Both the position numbers and the translations under genes were made by a program. The notes below the pieces were generated by a model, which was given only the letters and a program-made list of their open reading frames with translations, had not been told where the DNA came from and did not search any database. From Cryptomeria japonica (lineage: Eukaryota > Streptophyta > Pinopsida > Cupressales > Cupressaceae), in the NCBI RefSeq assembly GCF_030272615.1, contig NC_081412.1, forward strand, positions 38,200,911-38,262,910: a stretch of 62,000 nt of DNA, read 5' to 3'. How positions within the stretch are numbered: the first letter of the stretch is position 1; every line of letters starts with the position of its first letter. This document shows positions 1-11,550 of the stretch, piece by piece.

Positions 1-206
1 AACTTTTTTTATTTTTCTGAAATTGATCTCTTGATAAAAATGATTTGATTTTTTAAAATATGATGTGAGAACAACACATATATTCCCTACACATCCATCC
101 ATGTGGCATACCCTACTTATATCACCACTTCAAATATAAACCCTTGGGGCTCATTTTCCAACTGATTTGAACATTTGACATTTGGTGATTAGAGATTTTG
201 GAGAAA
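1..206 (+). promoter_or_regulatory. Putative promoter and 5' UTR of PMD gene copy 1
   Basis: No coding sequence is seen here. A TATA-like run (aatataaa, about 133-140) lies about 70 bases before the ATG at 207. The two other PMD copies in the window also have a TATA-like run 80-100 bases before their first ATG (57873-57880; minus strand 41455-41466). The element that would contain this copy starts outside the window, so the true 5' context is unknown. Confidence 0.35.
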
Positions 207-309
207 ATGGCACCACCCTATACCATTTGACGATTCGAGAGACCAGCAGTGTATGGACCTCCAGTAAGTTGATTCTGAACTTCCCTTGTTTGAAATTTTT
301 TGATTTGTG

Positions 310-720
310 AATGATTTTTTTTATTTTTTATGTTTTCCACGTAGGTTTTCTATGTGCTGTAGTTTTTCTCTTTTTAGCGCATTTGATTTTTTAATTAGCG
401 CATTTGATTTTTACTTTAGCGCATTTGATTTTTTAACTAGCACATTTGATTTTTCCTTTAGCACAATTGAATATTCTCTTAGTACATATGACGTAGATTG
501 TAGTGCATTTGAATGTTGTTTTAGCACATTTAGATTAGGTTTTTTGTTGTTGAGTTTGGTAGGATTTAGCACATTTGATTTTTGATTTGGCACTTTTAAC
601 GAATTGTGTAGCACATTTGATAAAATTTGTGGTTCATTTGATAAATGTTGTGGCGCATTTGAAAAACGTTTTAGCACATTTAAGATCTATTTTAGTGCAT
701 TTAAGATCTATTTGAGCCAT
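310..720 (+). repeat. Diverged tandem repeat around GCACATTTGATTTTT in PMD copy 1 intron 1
   Basis: About 15 degenerate units with the core gcatttgattttt, often preceded by tag or tagc, are spaced roughly 20-30 bases apart. Units are cleanest at 378-460 and more diverged to 720. The tract falls inside the inferred first intron (264 to about 1418). ORFs reading through it (rich in FSAFDF-like repeats) are by-products of the repeat. Confidence 0.8.
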
Positions 721-899
721 TTGACACTGAGAGTAACTTGGTTGGTTTTGCAAATTGTGATTGATGAAAATGTAATTTTTGCGCATTACTTTGATATTTT
801 CGCTTGAATTGATGATTGATAGAATTTAATTGACTGGATAATTGATGTGTGCCAATGATTGAAACTCAAGATTTTGATAATTGGATAATTTTGATTGAT

Positions 900-1150
900 T
901 ATGTGACCTCATGATTGATGAGAGTCACTTATAGGATAAGTTTGAGTGAATGTGTGACCTCATGATTGATGAGAGTCACTGATAAGATAGGTTTGAGTGA
1001 ATGTGTGACCTCATGATTGATGAGAGTCACTGATAGGATAGATTGGATTGAATTGTGTGACCTCATTATTGATGAGAGTCACTGATAGGATAAATTGGAT
1101 TGATTGTGTGACCTCATGATTGATGAGATTCACTTGATAGGATAGGTTTG
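900..1150 (+). repeat. Tandem repeat, about 52-bp unit, five copies
   Basis: Five units begin with tgtgacctcatgattgatga and continue with gagtcact, gatagga and a ttgattgaa-like end. The first three are nearly identical. They lie in the inferred intron 1 of PMD copy 1, downstream of the GCATTTGA tract. PMD copy 2 has an analogous second repeat at the same relative place (40395-40710). Confidence 0.85.
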
Positions 1151-1325
1151 ATCGATCTCCTAATTGATAAGATATTATGATATAAACTCCAAATTTGATG
1201 AGTGCGTGACCGCACCACTGATAAGCTAGATTAACCTCCTACTGGATAAGAGTTTATGATATAAACTCTAAATTTGATGAGTGTGTGACTGCATCAATGA
1301 TAGGCTCTCAAAGAGATTGATTAAG
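1150..1325 (+). repeat. Two-copy tandem repeat, about 85-90 bp
   Basis: Two related units carry the shared words atgatataaactc, aaatttgatgagtg and gtgac, followed by a gataggct/gataagct-like end. The first unit is about 1155-1240 and the second about 1245-1325. It continues the repeat-filled intron of PMD copy 1. A possible intron acceptor (ccttgtag) follows at 1411-1418. Confidence 0.6.
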
Positions 1326-2890
1326 ATTTCAAGTGAGTGGATATGATAATTAATTAATTGATTGATGAATTTGATTAGGTGGATAAAGAACTAACATTTT
1401 GTTGATATCACCTTGTAGGAGGATACAGACATGGTACTCAATTTTCATGGAGAATCTGCATCCTATCCCACTTATATCATAATTTGCACCAGGTAGTGTA
1501 TGACAGGGCTACCAGTTCATCTGTGGGGGTGACATTGCTTCAAATTTGGGCCTGGGAGCACATAGTTGTGACGTAGCTGATTATAGAGAGAGCAGGAGCA
1601 ATGGGACAACCTTATCTATATGCTTATAGCCATGAAGTTTTCCAACTGATGCTTGGGAAATTGGACTATTGGAGATGGACTTTTGATGATTTGGACCAAG
1701 TTGTATGGAGGCCCTACCTTGATTGTGAGGCCCGATAGGAGGATGTGACAAAGGTCCTAGTTTTGATACAAAGTCAATATATGATTGGTAGGACGTCATA
1801 CATTGTGGAGAGATTCATGTTGACTCATGTGTTGAGGTAGTTTGGTTGGACCCAAAGGATGCCTCAAGGTTTCGCCTTGTATTCCCATATGCACAAGGAC
1901 ATAGTAGATTGGCGTCTGTCGCTTGATTTTGAGACAACACAAGAAGAGCTCTATGCACTACCTCATTTGGCATGGCATATGGTTCTACATGTTACAGATG
2001 GGGGCATGGTGACACAGTATGCACAGTACAAGGTCAAGCATCCTTTCCCTGATTAACAGGACAAGAGAGATGATACCAGCCTTAGAGGTGGTTGATGATG
2101 ACGAGGACTGGCCACAACCTTGAAGGCAGAGAGTATCTAGTGGCTAGGGTCATGAGAGAGGTGGAGGCTAGATGGGGAGAGGAGGTACAGTGAGAGATGC
2201 AGGTCAGGGTGTTTGGAGAGATGTTGGCTGGGGTAGACAATTATGGATTGGGCAAGACATCGGTGGTATCGAGGGCTATGGAGGGGATGATTTTGATTTA
2301 GAGGAGACAAAGGAGGGGGAGCCGTTAATTCGGAGGAGGTGGATAGATATGCCTCTATCATCAACTCTGCTACAATATATCCAAGTGTAGGTGGCTAAGG
2401 ATCCCCAACCATCATAGTGGCTGACAATACAGATTATGGTCCCACCTCATTAGTAGCCAGTTCAGATAGCAGCTTTAAAGTCGATGGTACACAGGTTATA
2501 GGGGCAACTAACACAAGTACATGCACAAATTACTCAGTTGATGACTAAGCATGATACCACTATAGAGAGATATGGTTGTGTTGAGGATCTGATATAGACC
2601 TTACAATAAACAATCACCTAGGGACTAACTAGAGATACGATGAGAGAGCTGATATATCAGACATGACAGCTTGACTACTACAAGGCTCTTTACTTTCAGG
2701 CTATGCCACCAGAGAGATGAGCGAAGTCCTATGCATAGAGTTCTAGGCATGGGAAATCACAGCGAGGCACAAAGAGTCAAGGAGTCACGGGTTCTAGGAG
2801 AGATCTGGTGGTGGTAGTGCAGGTGTTGGTCCTTCAGGTACATATGGAGCTAGGACTACATCTTCTGGGGATAGTCATGAATAGATCTAT

Positions 2891-3232
2891 GTTCCCTTAT
2901 TTTTATATCATCATGATGTATACATTGATTCATTTGGATAGTTACATGATTCTGACCATTTTTAATGTATCTTTTATTTGGATATGATATCTATGTACCC
3001 TTGACAATGATTCCTTTTGATGATGATATGAGATGCAATGACAATTCTTCTTTGGATTCATATGTTGTACTCATGCTTGATGATGTAATGTTTTTATATG
3101 TGATGATGCTTATACATGTGATGGTTGCATCAAGATCCTCAAGTGCCACACAATGCTGTCTCTGCAAACTAGAATCCATTGATTCAATCTCCTGGACCTT
3201 CCTCAAGTGGTTAGGATTCCTCAGAGGAACTA
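2891..3232 (-). other. Leader fragment of a relic Copia element
   Basis: Read on the minus strand, this follows directly after the primer binding site at 3233-3245, so at least its right part is the untranslated leader or start of gag of a Copia element oriented right to left. No gag motif can be recognised before the sequence gives way, at about 2900-2990, to the tail of PMD copy 1. The junction is therefore uncertain. Confidence 0.4.
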
Positions 3233-3245
3233 GGCTCTAATACCA
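3233..3245 (-). other. Primer binding site, initiator-Met tRNA type
   Basis: The reverse complement reads TGGTATTAGAGCC, one base away from the usual plant Copia primer site TGGTATCAGAGC. It lies two bases from the LTR edge at 3248, as expected. Confidence 0.75.
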
Positions 3246-3247
3246 AT

Positions 3248-4230
3248 TGTGGGAATCAAGGATCATTGAGATGGGGAGGTGAATCAATGATCTATCGGTA
3301 AGCAATTTTTCTGACTTAATCTCAAACCACCAGAAAGCAAAATGCAAAAACACAAGATAATCAGCCATAAAATCATGACACCAAGATTTTTACATGGAAA
3401 CCCAAATAGGAAAAATCAAGGTAGGATTTGAACCCGCAATATTATCCCACTATGGCTAGTAGCAAAACAATATTACAAAAGGAGAATGCACTTTGCATTC
3501 AGACACACTACCTAGAGATTACAACTCAATTACAATAAGGGATACAACCCTAGAAGGATAATTGCCTTACAAATCATTTACAATGATTAATTACAATGAT
3601 TGAACTCCAAAATAGCATCAAACAATGCTTGGATGAGTTTCAGTTAAGTACAAAAACTCTGACTGTATCTGCTCTGTTGTTTGACTCAGTCAGCTACCGA
3701 ATCAAGAATGTGCAAGTGAAACTGCACCAAATAGGTTTCTCAATCACTACTCTCTCATATTACATCATACCATAAAGATCTTCTACATTGGTTTTATATA
3801 TTCGCAATCATAAAATAAACAATTATCAAGTTGGTTATACAATGTAACATGTAAACATGAGTCAGATCAAACTGGATTACCAATACACATGTGGATCATC
3901 CAAATGATGATAAAATGATTTCTATAATTCATCTATATCATCCCATGCATGAATCTGACCACCACAATCACCAAAAAGCTTCAGGGCTAAAATTGCTCTT
4001 CATAGCCTCAAATATCGAAGATAGATTACCGGATCACTTTCTCCACCGGTTAACAAAAACCATGACTACTAGATAGGATTTGCATGGACTTTCCATCAAT
4101 GACAACTCTAAACCATTAATAAAGCTTTGATATCCACCGAATGAGTGACAATTGCCAACAATATCATCACAACTACCACATTCACAACTTACATTGAATA
4201 TTGAAGAAGGCATGGTGAATGCCATATCTT
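3248..4230 (-). repeat. Relic Copia LTR (right edge uncertain)
   Basis: On the minus strand this LTR ends in CCCACA next to the primer binding site. It carries the conserved Copia U5 hairpin signature (gggtttccatgtaaa on minus, near 3388-3402) also seen in the full Copia element of this window. A TATA-like run on the minus strand is near 3793-3803. The beginning of the LTR on the right is not defined; 4230 is a rough limit. The matching element body is truncated. Confidence 0.6.
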
Positions 4231-5450
4231 AGATAACAATTAAGAAGATCTAATAGATAAATGGACAATGGTAATGAGATAATTGACTTGGTTGATAATG
4301 TTGTAGATGATGATAATGCATGAAAGGGGAAAAGAAAATCCAAATAAAAAAGAAGCCAGGAGTGGGATATGGCGAAGAATTTTCAAATTGATTGGGTGTC
4401 AAAGTATCCATTCATTGAACTAGTGGAGAAACCTTTCTGGGATTTGTTGTCTGATGGCTTACTATTGACATAATAGGGGCACAATTTATGAGTAAATTAT
4501 TGGTGTAGTATGCATAATTTGTGCACTATAAAGGAATGATGGTCAGAAGGATAATAAAGTAGGATAAGAAATCTAACAGAGTCTTTTATATATCTAAAGG
4601 TAAGTAAGGCTTGATTATATGTTGCAAGAGTGTTGTGTAATGCATGGGTATTAGTGGGATGAAATCACCTTATTTTATAATATTCTTAAAACACATCTCT
4701 ACTTAGATAGTAATAACAACTCCTTTATGGATTTATAAAACTCACTGATACATAGGATCCCACTAGATAAAATTATTAAATCTAGAAATTAGTGTACCTA
4801 CAAAGAGTTAAATATATTTGTCTAGTGATGAGGTCCATTTCACAAGAAAAATGAGTTTGAGTTATTTTTTATCGTCAAGATCATCTTGTGACATGAGAGG
4901 AGTTCATCTTGTGACATGTAGCTCATCCTTGGTGTATGAATCAATGGTTTAAGTTACTTTTGATTTTTGATCTCAAATTGTAGTGCAAGAAAATATATAC
5001 ACAACCAATTAACTAAATAAATTATAACCTTAATAATAAAATTAGAAAAAATAAGCTCAATTAATGAGTACCAAAGTAAGGTGTGAAAGGTTCATTTTAA
5101 ATTACATAAAAGGAAGTGTCAAATTGATTAAAAAATTGTGTCTTCATCTATCAAACATACATGAAACTCATTAGTAGTATTATTGATAAACTATAGTCTT
5201 GAAATATCATCATGTAGTAATACATAGAAAAAATACTTACATAAAATCTAGTGGGCTCAAAATACAAAAAAAATATTAGACAATTTTTTGTGTGTTGTTT
5301 TAATATATTTGTATATTTATTTTTAAATATTATAATTTAATACTGATGAATATTGAAATTAAACATAAGGAAAATGTTTGAAGGAGTAACTCCTTGAAAT
5401 TACCAAAAATTGAGGTTTTTATGTACTAAAATATTGATAGGTGTAACTAT
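4231..5450. other. AT-rich non-coding DNA
   Basis: No ORF, RNA gene or recognisable mobile element was found. A short local duplication (catcttgtgacatg, near 4882-4920) is present. The stretch is probably decayed repeat DNA. Confidence 0.5.
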
Positions 5451-5800
5451 TAAAGATGATTATTGATACATGTGAGCATATGAGATGCCTATAATAGTGA
5501 ATCATACTAGAATTCTTAGGACCTTAAAAAAAAAAAAGGTATGTCATTTAGCGTATACATGATTTAGGTGTCCATACTATAAACTCTTAGTGTCTAATAA
5601 TACGATTGGTTTTAGTTGTAGTGTTAGGCTTTTCTTCTAAAAATGTTTTTCCCATGTAAATTGTCATGTCACTGTATGATTTTATTTGTGTATTCTTTTC
5701 TATAATTGTCGAATCTTTTTTAGCATATACCTCCCCTTAAAGTTCATGTAGGAAGTGTTTCTACACTGTTGCTTCCTTTTAGTGATTTAATTATTAATTA
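5451..5800 (+). repeat. Ancient Copia-like LTR end
   Basis: The order of motifs resembles the U5 end of the younger Copia LTR at 6880-7078: a ttttcccatgtaaattgtcatg block near 5645, a ttgtgtatt-rich middle, cctccccttaaagtt, then aggaagtgtttctacactgttgctt. It lies immediately left of the younger Copia insertion. Similarity is by eye only. Confidence 0.4.
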
Positions 5801-5804
5801 AGTA

Positions 5805-5809
5805 GTGTA
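5805..5809. repeat. Probable target-site duplication of the Copia element, left
   Basis: The bases gtgta precede the 5' LTR. The matching position after the 3' LTR (15142-15146) reads gttta, which is 4 of 5 identical and compatible with one later mutation. Confidence 0.5.
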
Positions 5810-7078
5810 TGTTGGAATTATGCCTCTAATTCACTTGACCTTTGTTCATACTGATCGGGTTAACTCTGGCCAATGAAACAGTGTGAAGAAAATCTATGAA
5901 CTCTATCAGTATAACCTTTGCCGATGAACTTGACATATCGGAGCTCGGAGTAGCAGATTTCAAGTCATCCCAATGACCCGACGAAGTTGTCTTCAGTCAT
6001 CGGGGTAACATCGGTTATTGGATGGACGAAAGGATAAAAGACTTGTAGTTTAGATCCAGATCCAATGGTCATCGCTTTACCACTATAGAAAGATGCACAT
6101 ATGTTATTTCCTATGACTTGGTGACCATGGTGGGGCCCGACATAAATGAGCAGTCCAGGCGAGATAAAGGTCGTGCAGATCGGAGATGATCAAATGTCGA
6201 TCAAGGTTGATCCAATGGTGGTCATTATGTCGCGATGGGAAACTGCTCATTAGTATATTCCTTGTGACATGGCGACCAAGTGGTGGGACCCAACAAGAGA
6301 GGGGCTAAGGTGAATTAAAGGCTGAGCATATTGAAATGATCAGATGGCGGTCGCAGAAGATCTGACAGTGCTCGCTAGGTGGCGATGGGAAATTGCTCGT
6401 GAGACTTTCCATCGCGACCCAGTGACAAAGAATAATTTTGGGCGGATAGTGAGGCTATGCTAAGATGTCATAGAAGGGACCCTGGAACCAATCAAGGGGT
6501 GCCACGTGGCAGAGCACAGAGAGAAAGATCAGACGATAGCTGATTGTTTGTTTTTCTGATACTCGATGGAGTTGACTTGTCTGAGCCGCTGTATTTGAAT
6601 ACAAACTGATTCAATTCCTAGATGCATGTGGGATAGTTGTTTTCTCATGAATGCAGACCAACGCGGATAGTTAGATGTCTAACCGATTGGTTCAAACTGA
6701 CAATTGAACAGTCGACATGAAAATGAATATGAAACCAAGAGGAAACTCGAACAAGGTGGTTGTTCTGATGATAAGCCGTATACTATGGTGTGTACCCGAA
6801 GTAATCAGAGTGAACATCTGTGCTGTGATAACAAACTTTATTGTAAAGATTCTTTGTTGTGACTAAAGTGTTCTTGTTGTCGATGGTGGGTTTTTTCCTG
6901 AAAGGGTTTGCCCACGTAAATTCATGGTGTTTATCTCTATGTGTGTTTGATTTTTGATATTGTCTCTATTTCGTATATGTTAATCTTAGTATTCTGTAAA
7001 GTTTTAAAACACACTAGTCTTGTTTCCCCTGCAAATTGATATTAGGGAAGCGTTTTTCCACATTGTGCTTTCCTTACA
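5810..7078 (+). repeat. Copia 5' LTR
   Basis: It begins TGTTGGAATTATGCC and ends CTTTCCTTACA. It contains the conserved U5 signature (gtgggttttttcc, gaaagggtttgcccacgtaa) at about 6885-6922. It matches 13943-15141 along its length except for a stretch around 6690-6770 that the 3' LTR lacks. Confidence 0.95.
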
Positions 7079-7080
7079 AG

Positions 7081-7092
7081 TGGTATCAGAGC
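7081..7092 (+). other. Copia primer binding site (initiator-Met tRNA)
   Basis: The sequence TGGTATCAGAGC lies two bases after the 5' LTR and is the standard plant Copia primer site. Confidence 0.95.
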
Positions 7093-7189
7093 CTAGCCAA
7101 TTGTCTTATTCTTGTGGGTAGGGTTGGTTTTTTATGTTAATTTGTTTCAATGGGAGTCTGTTAGTGTGTCTACTTGTTTATAGATTAAG

Positions 7190-7975
7190 ATGGAAAGCAC
7201 TTCTAGAAGAATGGATATTGAGAAGTTCAATGGCTCCAATTTTGAGTTATGGAAACTTAAAATTGAGGACCTGCTGGTTGACCAAGATTCTTGGATTGCA
7301 GTGAGTGGACAGAAACCTTTAGGCATGGAGTGCAAGAAGATTGGGACTTAGAAGACCGGAAAGCCAGAGGACCCATAAGACTAAGCCTTGCAGACTCAGT
7401 TTTGTTGAACGTACATGAGGAGAAGACTGCAAGTGATTTGTGGAAGAAGTTAGGAGACATCTATCAGGGAAAAACCTTGGTGAATAAAATCTTCCTTAGG
7501 AAGAAGTTATATTCTCTGAAAATGGATGCGGGAACACCCTTGGTAGATCATTTGAATGCGTTTAACATGGTTCTCACTCAATTGACATCAGTTGGTGTGG
7601 CTATTCAAGAAGAAGAATGTTGCATGTTGCTTCAATGCTCATTGCCAGATTCTTGGGAACATTTGGTGATGGTCATTGGTAGTACTATGACCCAGTTCAA
7701 GATGGATACTGTGGTCAATACTCTTTTGTCAAAAGAAATGAGAAAGAAGTCTTCTAAGATGAAAAAAGATGAACTCTCTATTCGAGGCAGACCAAAGGAC
7801 AAAGACAAGAAGAAAGGAAAGAAGTCCAAGTCCAAGTCTCAAGAGAGGTCCAAGTCTCCTGGAAAGAAGTTTAAGGTGAAATGTTGGAACTGTGGACAAA
7901 AGGGTCATATTTGAAAAGACTACAAAGAGGAGAAGAGAAAGAACTCTTCTAATAATGAATCTTCTCACAATGATG
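7190..7975 (+). pseudogene. gag: Copia gag (UBN2-type capsid and zinc knuckle), broken
   Basis: The ATG at 7190 starts a reading frame with KFNGSNFELWKLKIEDLL, the usual N-terminal motif of Copia gag. The frame shifts near 7320 and continues in another frame to 7914. The body includes LWKKLGDIYQGKTLVNKIFLR and a basic linker rich in KSK. The nucleocapsid knuckle reads CWNCGQKGHI, then a TGA stop (7912-7914) where CGA (Arg) is expected, then KDY instead of the final Cys. The protein would coat genomic RNA in cytoplasmic particles. Both the stop and the lost zinc ligand inactivate it. Confidence 0.9.
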
Positions 7976-8472
7976 CAGATGCCTTTGTAGTAGCTCTGGC
8001 AGTGCTTGCTTCTGACAATGTGTGGTTGATTGACTTAGGGGCATCTTTCTATATGACATCTCACAAGGAGTGGTTCTCAAAGTATGAACCAAATGCTGGT
8101 GGGAAGGTATACTTAGCAAGTGACTCAACACTAGAGATTGTTGGCAGAGGAAGAATTAAAATCCAATTTCTTGATGGGAGAATAAAGGGAATCAATGAAG
8201 TTTTGCACATACTAGGTTTGGAAAGAAACCTACTTTCTGTAAGCAAGCTAAATGATGCTGGAGTCCAGGTAACATTTGTATATGGTGGTTGTAAGATGAC
8301 TAGAGGGTCTATTAGTTTGGCTAAGGGTGAATGCATTGGTATATTGTACAAGTTAAATGTTGAACCTGTGTGTTGTAATATAGTCACTAAGAAATCTGAT
8401 AGAACTACCGAGTTGACACATGATGTAAATTCTATGGAAGCTAAACTTCCTGTAGAAAAGAGAATGCTCTGA
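7976..8472 (+). pseudogene. Copia protease and GAG pre-integrase linker
   Basis: WLIDLGASFYMTSHKEWF is the aspartic protease active site of plant Copia elements (usually DSGAS; here DLGAS). GRGRIKIQFLDG and LHILGLERNLLSVSKLNDAG follow, typical of this region. It is in the same frame as the second part of gag, so both belonged to one polyprotein. A TGA at 8470-8472, where Trp or Arg is expected before HYRLGHIG, interrupts the link to integrase. Confidence 0.85.
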
Positions 8473-9523
8473 CATTATAGGCTTGGTCACATTGGTGAAA
8501 AAGGTTTGAAAACTTTAAAGAGTAAAAATATGGTAGAAGGACTTGCTGATTGTAACCTTGAGTTTGATTTCTATGAACATTGCATATACGGAAAACAAAA
8601 CCGTGTTCAATTTTATTCAATTCCTCATAAATCTTCTGACATTATGGACTATGTGCATTCTGATGTGTTTGGTCCAGTTGGTCCAGTAGATGTACCTTCT
8701 TTGTCTAAATCAAAGTACCATGTATCCTTTGTTGATGATTATTCGAGAAGGACATTTGTTTATTTTATGAACAATAAGTCAGAAGTGTTTAGTCAGTTTA
8801 AGGAATTTAAAAACTTGGTTGAAAATTAGATTGGAAGGAGAATAAAATGTTTAAGAACTGATAACGGTGGTGAGCATTGCAATACAGATTTTGACAAGTA
8901 CTGTGTAGACCATGGAATCAAAAGACATAGAACAATGCCTTATACTCCACAACAAAATGGAGTTGCTTAAAGGTTGAATCAGTTTTTGATGGAAAAAAGC
9001 AAGAAGCATGTTGAGTAGTGTTGGGCTGGAACATAAGTTTTGGGCAGAAGCAGTTGCCACAACATGTTACCCATTGAACCGGTCACCTACAACAATATTA
9101 GTAGACAAGACACCTATGGAAGCATGGTCTAGTAAGAAACCTTCTCTAAGATACATTCATGTGTTTGGTTCAGAGGCATATGCACATGTGCCTGATGTTA
9201 AAAGATCTAAATTGGATACCAAAGTAGTCAAATGCATTTTCATTAGATATGGAGTTGGAGTTAAAGGATACAAGCTTTGGGATCCTAAAACTGGAAAGGT
9301 TGTGTATAACAGAAGTGTCATCTTTCGAGAGTTGAAACCTATGTCTATAGATAAACCAATAAAGAAGGAAAAAGAGAAGGATGTGGTTGAATTTCCACTA
9401 GGAGAAAAAGTGACAACTCCAGATGTACCTGGAGATGAGAATGAAGAGAGTTCAAGTAGCTCCAAAAGTTCAGAAGAAGAACAAAATGAAGCCTCACCAC
9501 AAGTGTTAAGAAGATCCACATGA
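8473..9523 (+). pseudogene. Copia integrase, catalytic residue lost
   Basis: The zinc-binding part begins HYRLGHIGEKGL. The catalytic core follows with DYVHSDVFGP (first Asp) and LRTDNGGEH (second Asp). At the third catalytic position the usual AERMN reads A-stop-RLN, with TAA at 8968-8970 in place of the Glu codon. Another stop sits at 8827-8829, and the frame shifts near 8990. After that, the C-terminal part runs open from 9008 to 9523 (FWAEAVATTCYPLNRSP, FGSEAYAHVP, Ser/Glu-rich tail). The enzyme would insert element cDNA into the genome; this copy cannot. Confidence 0.9.
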
Positions 9524-9536
9524 GATAGGTGACAAC

Positions 9537-10030
9537 TTGATAGGTATAATTTTTTCAATGTTGAATGTAAATTGTGCTTATGCTTTACTTGTTGATGCTG
9601 ATGAGCCTAAGACTATAAAAGAAACCATGGATATGTCAGATTCAGATTCTTGGTTGGAAGCCATGAATGATGAATTGAAATCATTGGACAATAATGGAAC
9701 ATGGAATTTGGTATCCTTGCCTAAAGGCAGAAAGCATGTGGGATGTAAATGGGTTTTCAAAAGGAAGTATGGTCTAGATGGCAGCATTGACAAGTACAAG
9801 GCCAGATTGGTTGTAAAGAGGTACTCTCAAAGGGAAGGTATTGACTATGGAGAAATATTCTCTCCTGTAGCTAAGCTAACATCTATTAGATTTCTTTTGT
9901 CACTTGCAGCCGCATATGATTGGGAAGTCGAGCAAATGGATGTGAAAACAACATTTCTTCATGGGGACCTTGAAGAAGAAATCTATATGTCCCAGCTTGA
10001 GCATTTTGTGAAAAAGGGTAAAGAACATTT
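9537..10030 (+). pseudogene. Copia reverse transcriptase, N-terminal half
   Basis: The frame contains SWLEAMNDELKSLDNNGTW, GCKWVFKRKYG, YKARLVVKRYSQREGIDY and VEQMDVKTTFLHGDLEEEIYM, the standard order of the Copia RVT_2 domain. It stops being RT at about 10030, where a separate LTR element has inserted. The rest of the domain resumes at 12731. The second half carries the YVDD catalytic site. Confidence 0.95.
10026..10030. repeat. Target-site duplication of the inserted LTR element, left
   Basis: The bases cattt here are repeated exactly at 12731-12735, right after the insertion. Confidence 0.85.
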
Positions 10031-10405
10031 TATTGGAGTTGAGAAAATACAACACCACAGGAGCCTAAATGATCTCTGCAAGCTGAAAAATCCGTTACAA
10101 GGAGAAGCAAGGAAGCAAATCACAGAAGAAAGAAATACATAGAAAATATGCTCAAAAAGAGAGAGCTCAATATTCATAATAAGTGTAATGTAATAATCCT
10201 TCTTCTTACAATGAAAAGAAATAACTCAACCTTTAATAGGTCAAGAAACCCTAAAAAGGGAAACCTAGGTTTGCACATAATAATTAATAAAAGTATTAAT
10301 TATTATGCACCTAAAGTTAGCTTAAATGTATAAGAGATAAAGGGAACTTAAATAATTAAACAAATATTATTTAATTAATCAAGTAAATACCTGAATACTC
10401 TAACA
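10031..10405 (-). repeat. LTR of the non-autonomous element (3' LTR)
   Basis: On the minus strand it starts TGTTAGAGTATTC and ends CAACTCCAATA, giving TG...TA ends if the duplication is cattt. It matches 12354-12730 closely, including the palindromic taattaataaaagtattaatta segment near 10280-10302. Confidence 0.9.
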
Positions 10406-10418
10406 TCCCCCTTTAAGC
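10406..10418 (-). other. Polypurine tract of the non-autonomous element
   Basis: The plus strand tcccccttt reads AAAGGGGGA on the minus strand, immediately before the LTR start TGTTAGAG. This is the expected place for plus-strand priming. Confidence 0.8.
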
Positions 10419-11550
10419 TAGACTTAGGGAGAAACTAAAACCTAGAACAACTACTGAAAGCAGGAAAGATGGGTCCCGGCAACAAGGCTTGATAAGGTAC
10501 CCAAATACAATGAAATCTCTATGAATTGGAGAAATAGAGAAAACCACATGGGAAAAAACTCTACTCCAAAAAGAGATGGAAAAGAACACCATTGAAGCAT
10601 GAAGAACCTATAAACACTATCAAAGAATAACTACTTATCTGAAGAACCTCCACTAAAATAGAACATGACTAGGTAGAGAAGACTGGAATATGTATGAGTG
10701 CCATCAAATGACACTACTTGAATCAGAAGGAAAACAAGGCAAACAACTGAAATCAAAGATACAGATGGCATGAAAACACCAAAACCTGAAGAGTTGATCA
10801 ATCAAACCACGGAAGCATTAGAACCAACAACATGAACCTCCGCATAATGCTGAAGAGGGAGAGGGACAGGTACACTGAAAAGAACGGCCAACAAGAACTG
10901 CATGATGAAGAACCAAGAACATCAAGGGTGCAGAGAAAGTACATAGTGTCATGGAAGGAACACTCACTTGACACACATCATGAGGCGAATGTCATGGAAG
11001 GAACACTTGTTGGAAAATGGTAGATGACAAACATGGCAAACATCAACCCCCTCATGGCACTTTATAAGTAGTGCATGATCCCAAGTAAACAATGCATGAT
11101 GGCACTTTAGCTCAGTGTGTTTGCATGAATACAATGTGGCAATGATAAGAAGACTGGAAATAGAGAGGAGAACCAAAATAGAGACATTAGACTTAGAGAA
11201 GAGATCCCAGGACCTAAAACAATCAAGAAAAAATAGAATAAAATATGCATGGAGTAGAATATGGAAATAAAACTCATATGTATGGAAAGTACACAGCACA
11301 TGATTTCCAAAAATATAAAATTTTTGATAAACGGAGTTCGGATGCTCATTCTATGGCTCCTAGAGTGCAAAAAAGAGACCCCACTTTGACTGGAAAAAAA
11401 CATAGTCAAACAGAAAAATTGGAAAAAAATACCAACATCACAAGGTCCGGCTCAGAACTAGATTTCCGACGCCTATTTGTTTTCAAAAAAATGACTCTGT
11501 ATGCCCAACATATGACCAAAAAACCAAATCCCCCTTCAAAACAAGAGGAA
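10419..11550. other. Internal non-coding DNA of the non-autonomous element
   Basis: No gag, protease, integrase or RT motif is seen on either strand. Short duplications such as gtcatggaaggaacact (near 10947 and 10991) occur. Small ORFs here have no recognisable similarity. Confidence 0.6.

Larger units (their letters stand above)
207..2890 (+). pseudogene. Plant mobile domain (PMD) gene, copy 1, decayed
   Basis: This is a broken member of the plant mobile domain family (Pfam PMD, related to Arabidopsis MAIN/MAIL proteins, and also known from transposons). A 19-codon first exon (207-263) ends in a gtaagt donor at 264 and contains the motif RFERPAVYGPP, close to RRYQRPAEAGEP in copy 2. The PMD core can be read at about 1450-2056, with LYHNLHQVVYD, LLQIWAWEHI, VVWRPYL and IVDWRLS matching LYHDLEEYVFG, LLQVWILEHF and VWRPYL of copy 3. 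The C-terminal part (about 2600-2790) has YKALYFQAMPPER, matching YWRDLYYGAVPADQ of copy 2. The first part of the PMD exon seems deleted, and there are several stops and at least one frame change. No function is expected from this copy. Family assignment is confident; exon edges after the first are not. Confidence 0.7.

Noticed and set aside
307-807. ORFs with FSAFDF-like repeats upstream of PMD copy 1
   Set aside because: They translate the intronic tandem repeat, change with the repeat unit, and lie inside the inferred intron 1.
7081-7092. Possible tRNA gene at the TGGTATCAGAGC sites (also 3233-3245 and 12342-12353)
   Set aside because: Only the 12 to 13 bases complementary to a tRNA 3' end are present; these are primer binding sites. 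No tRNA or rRNA gene was recognised in the window.
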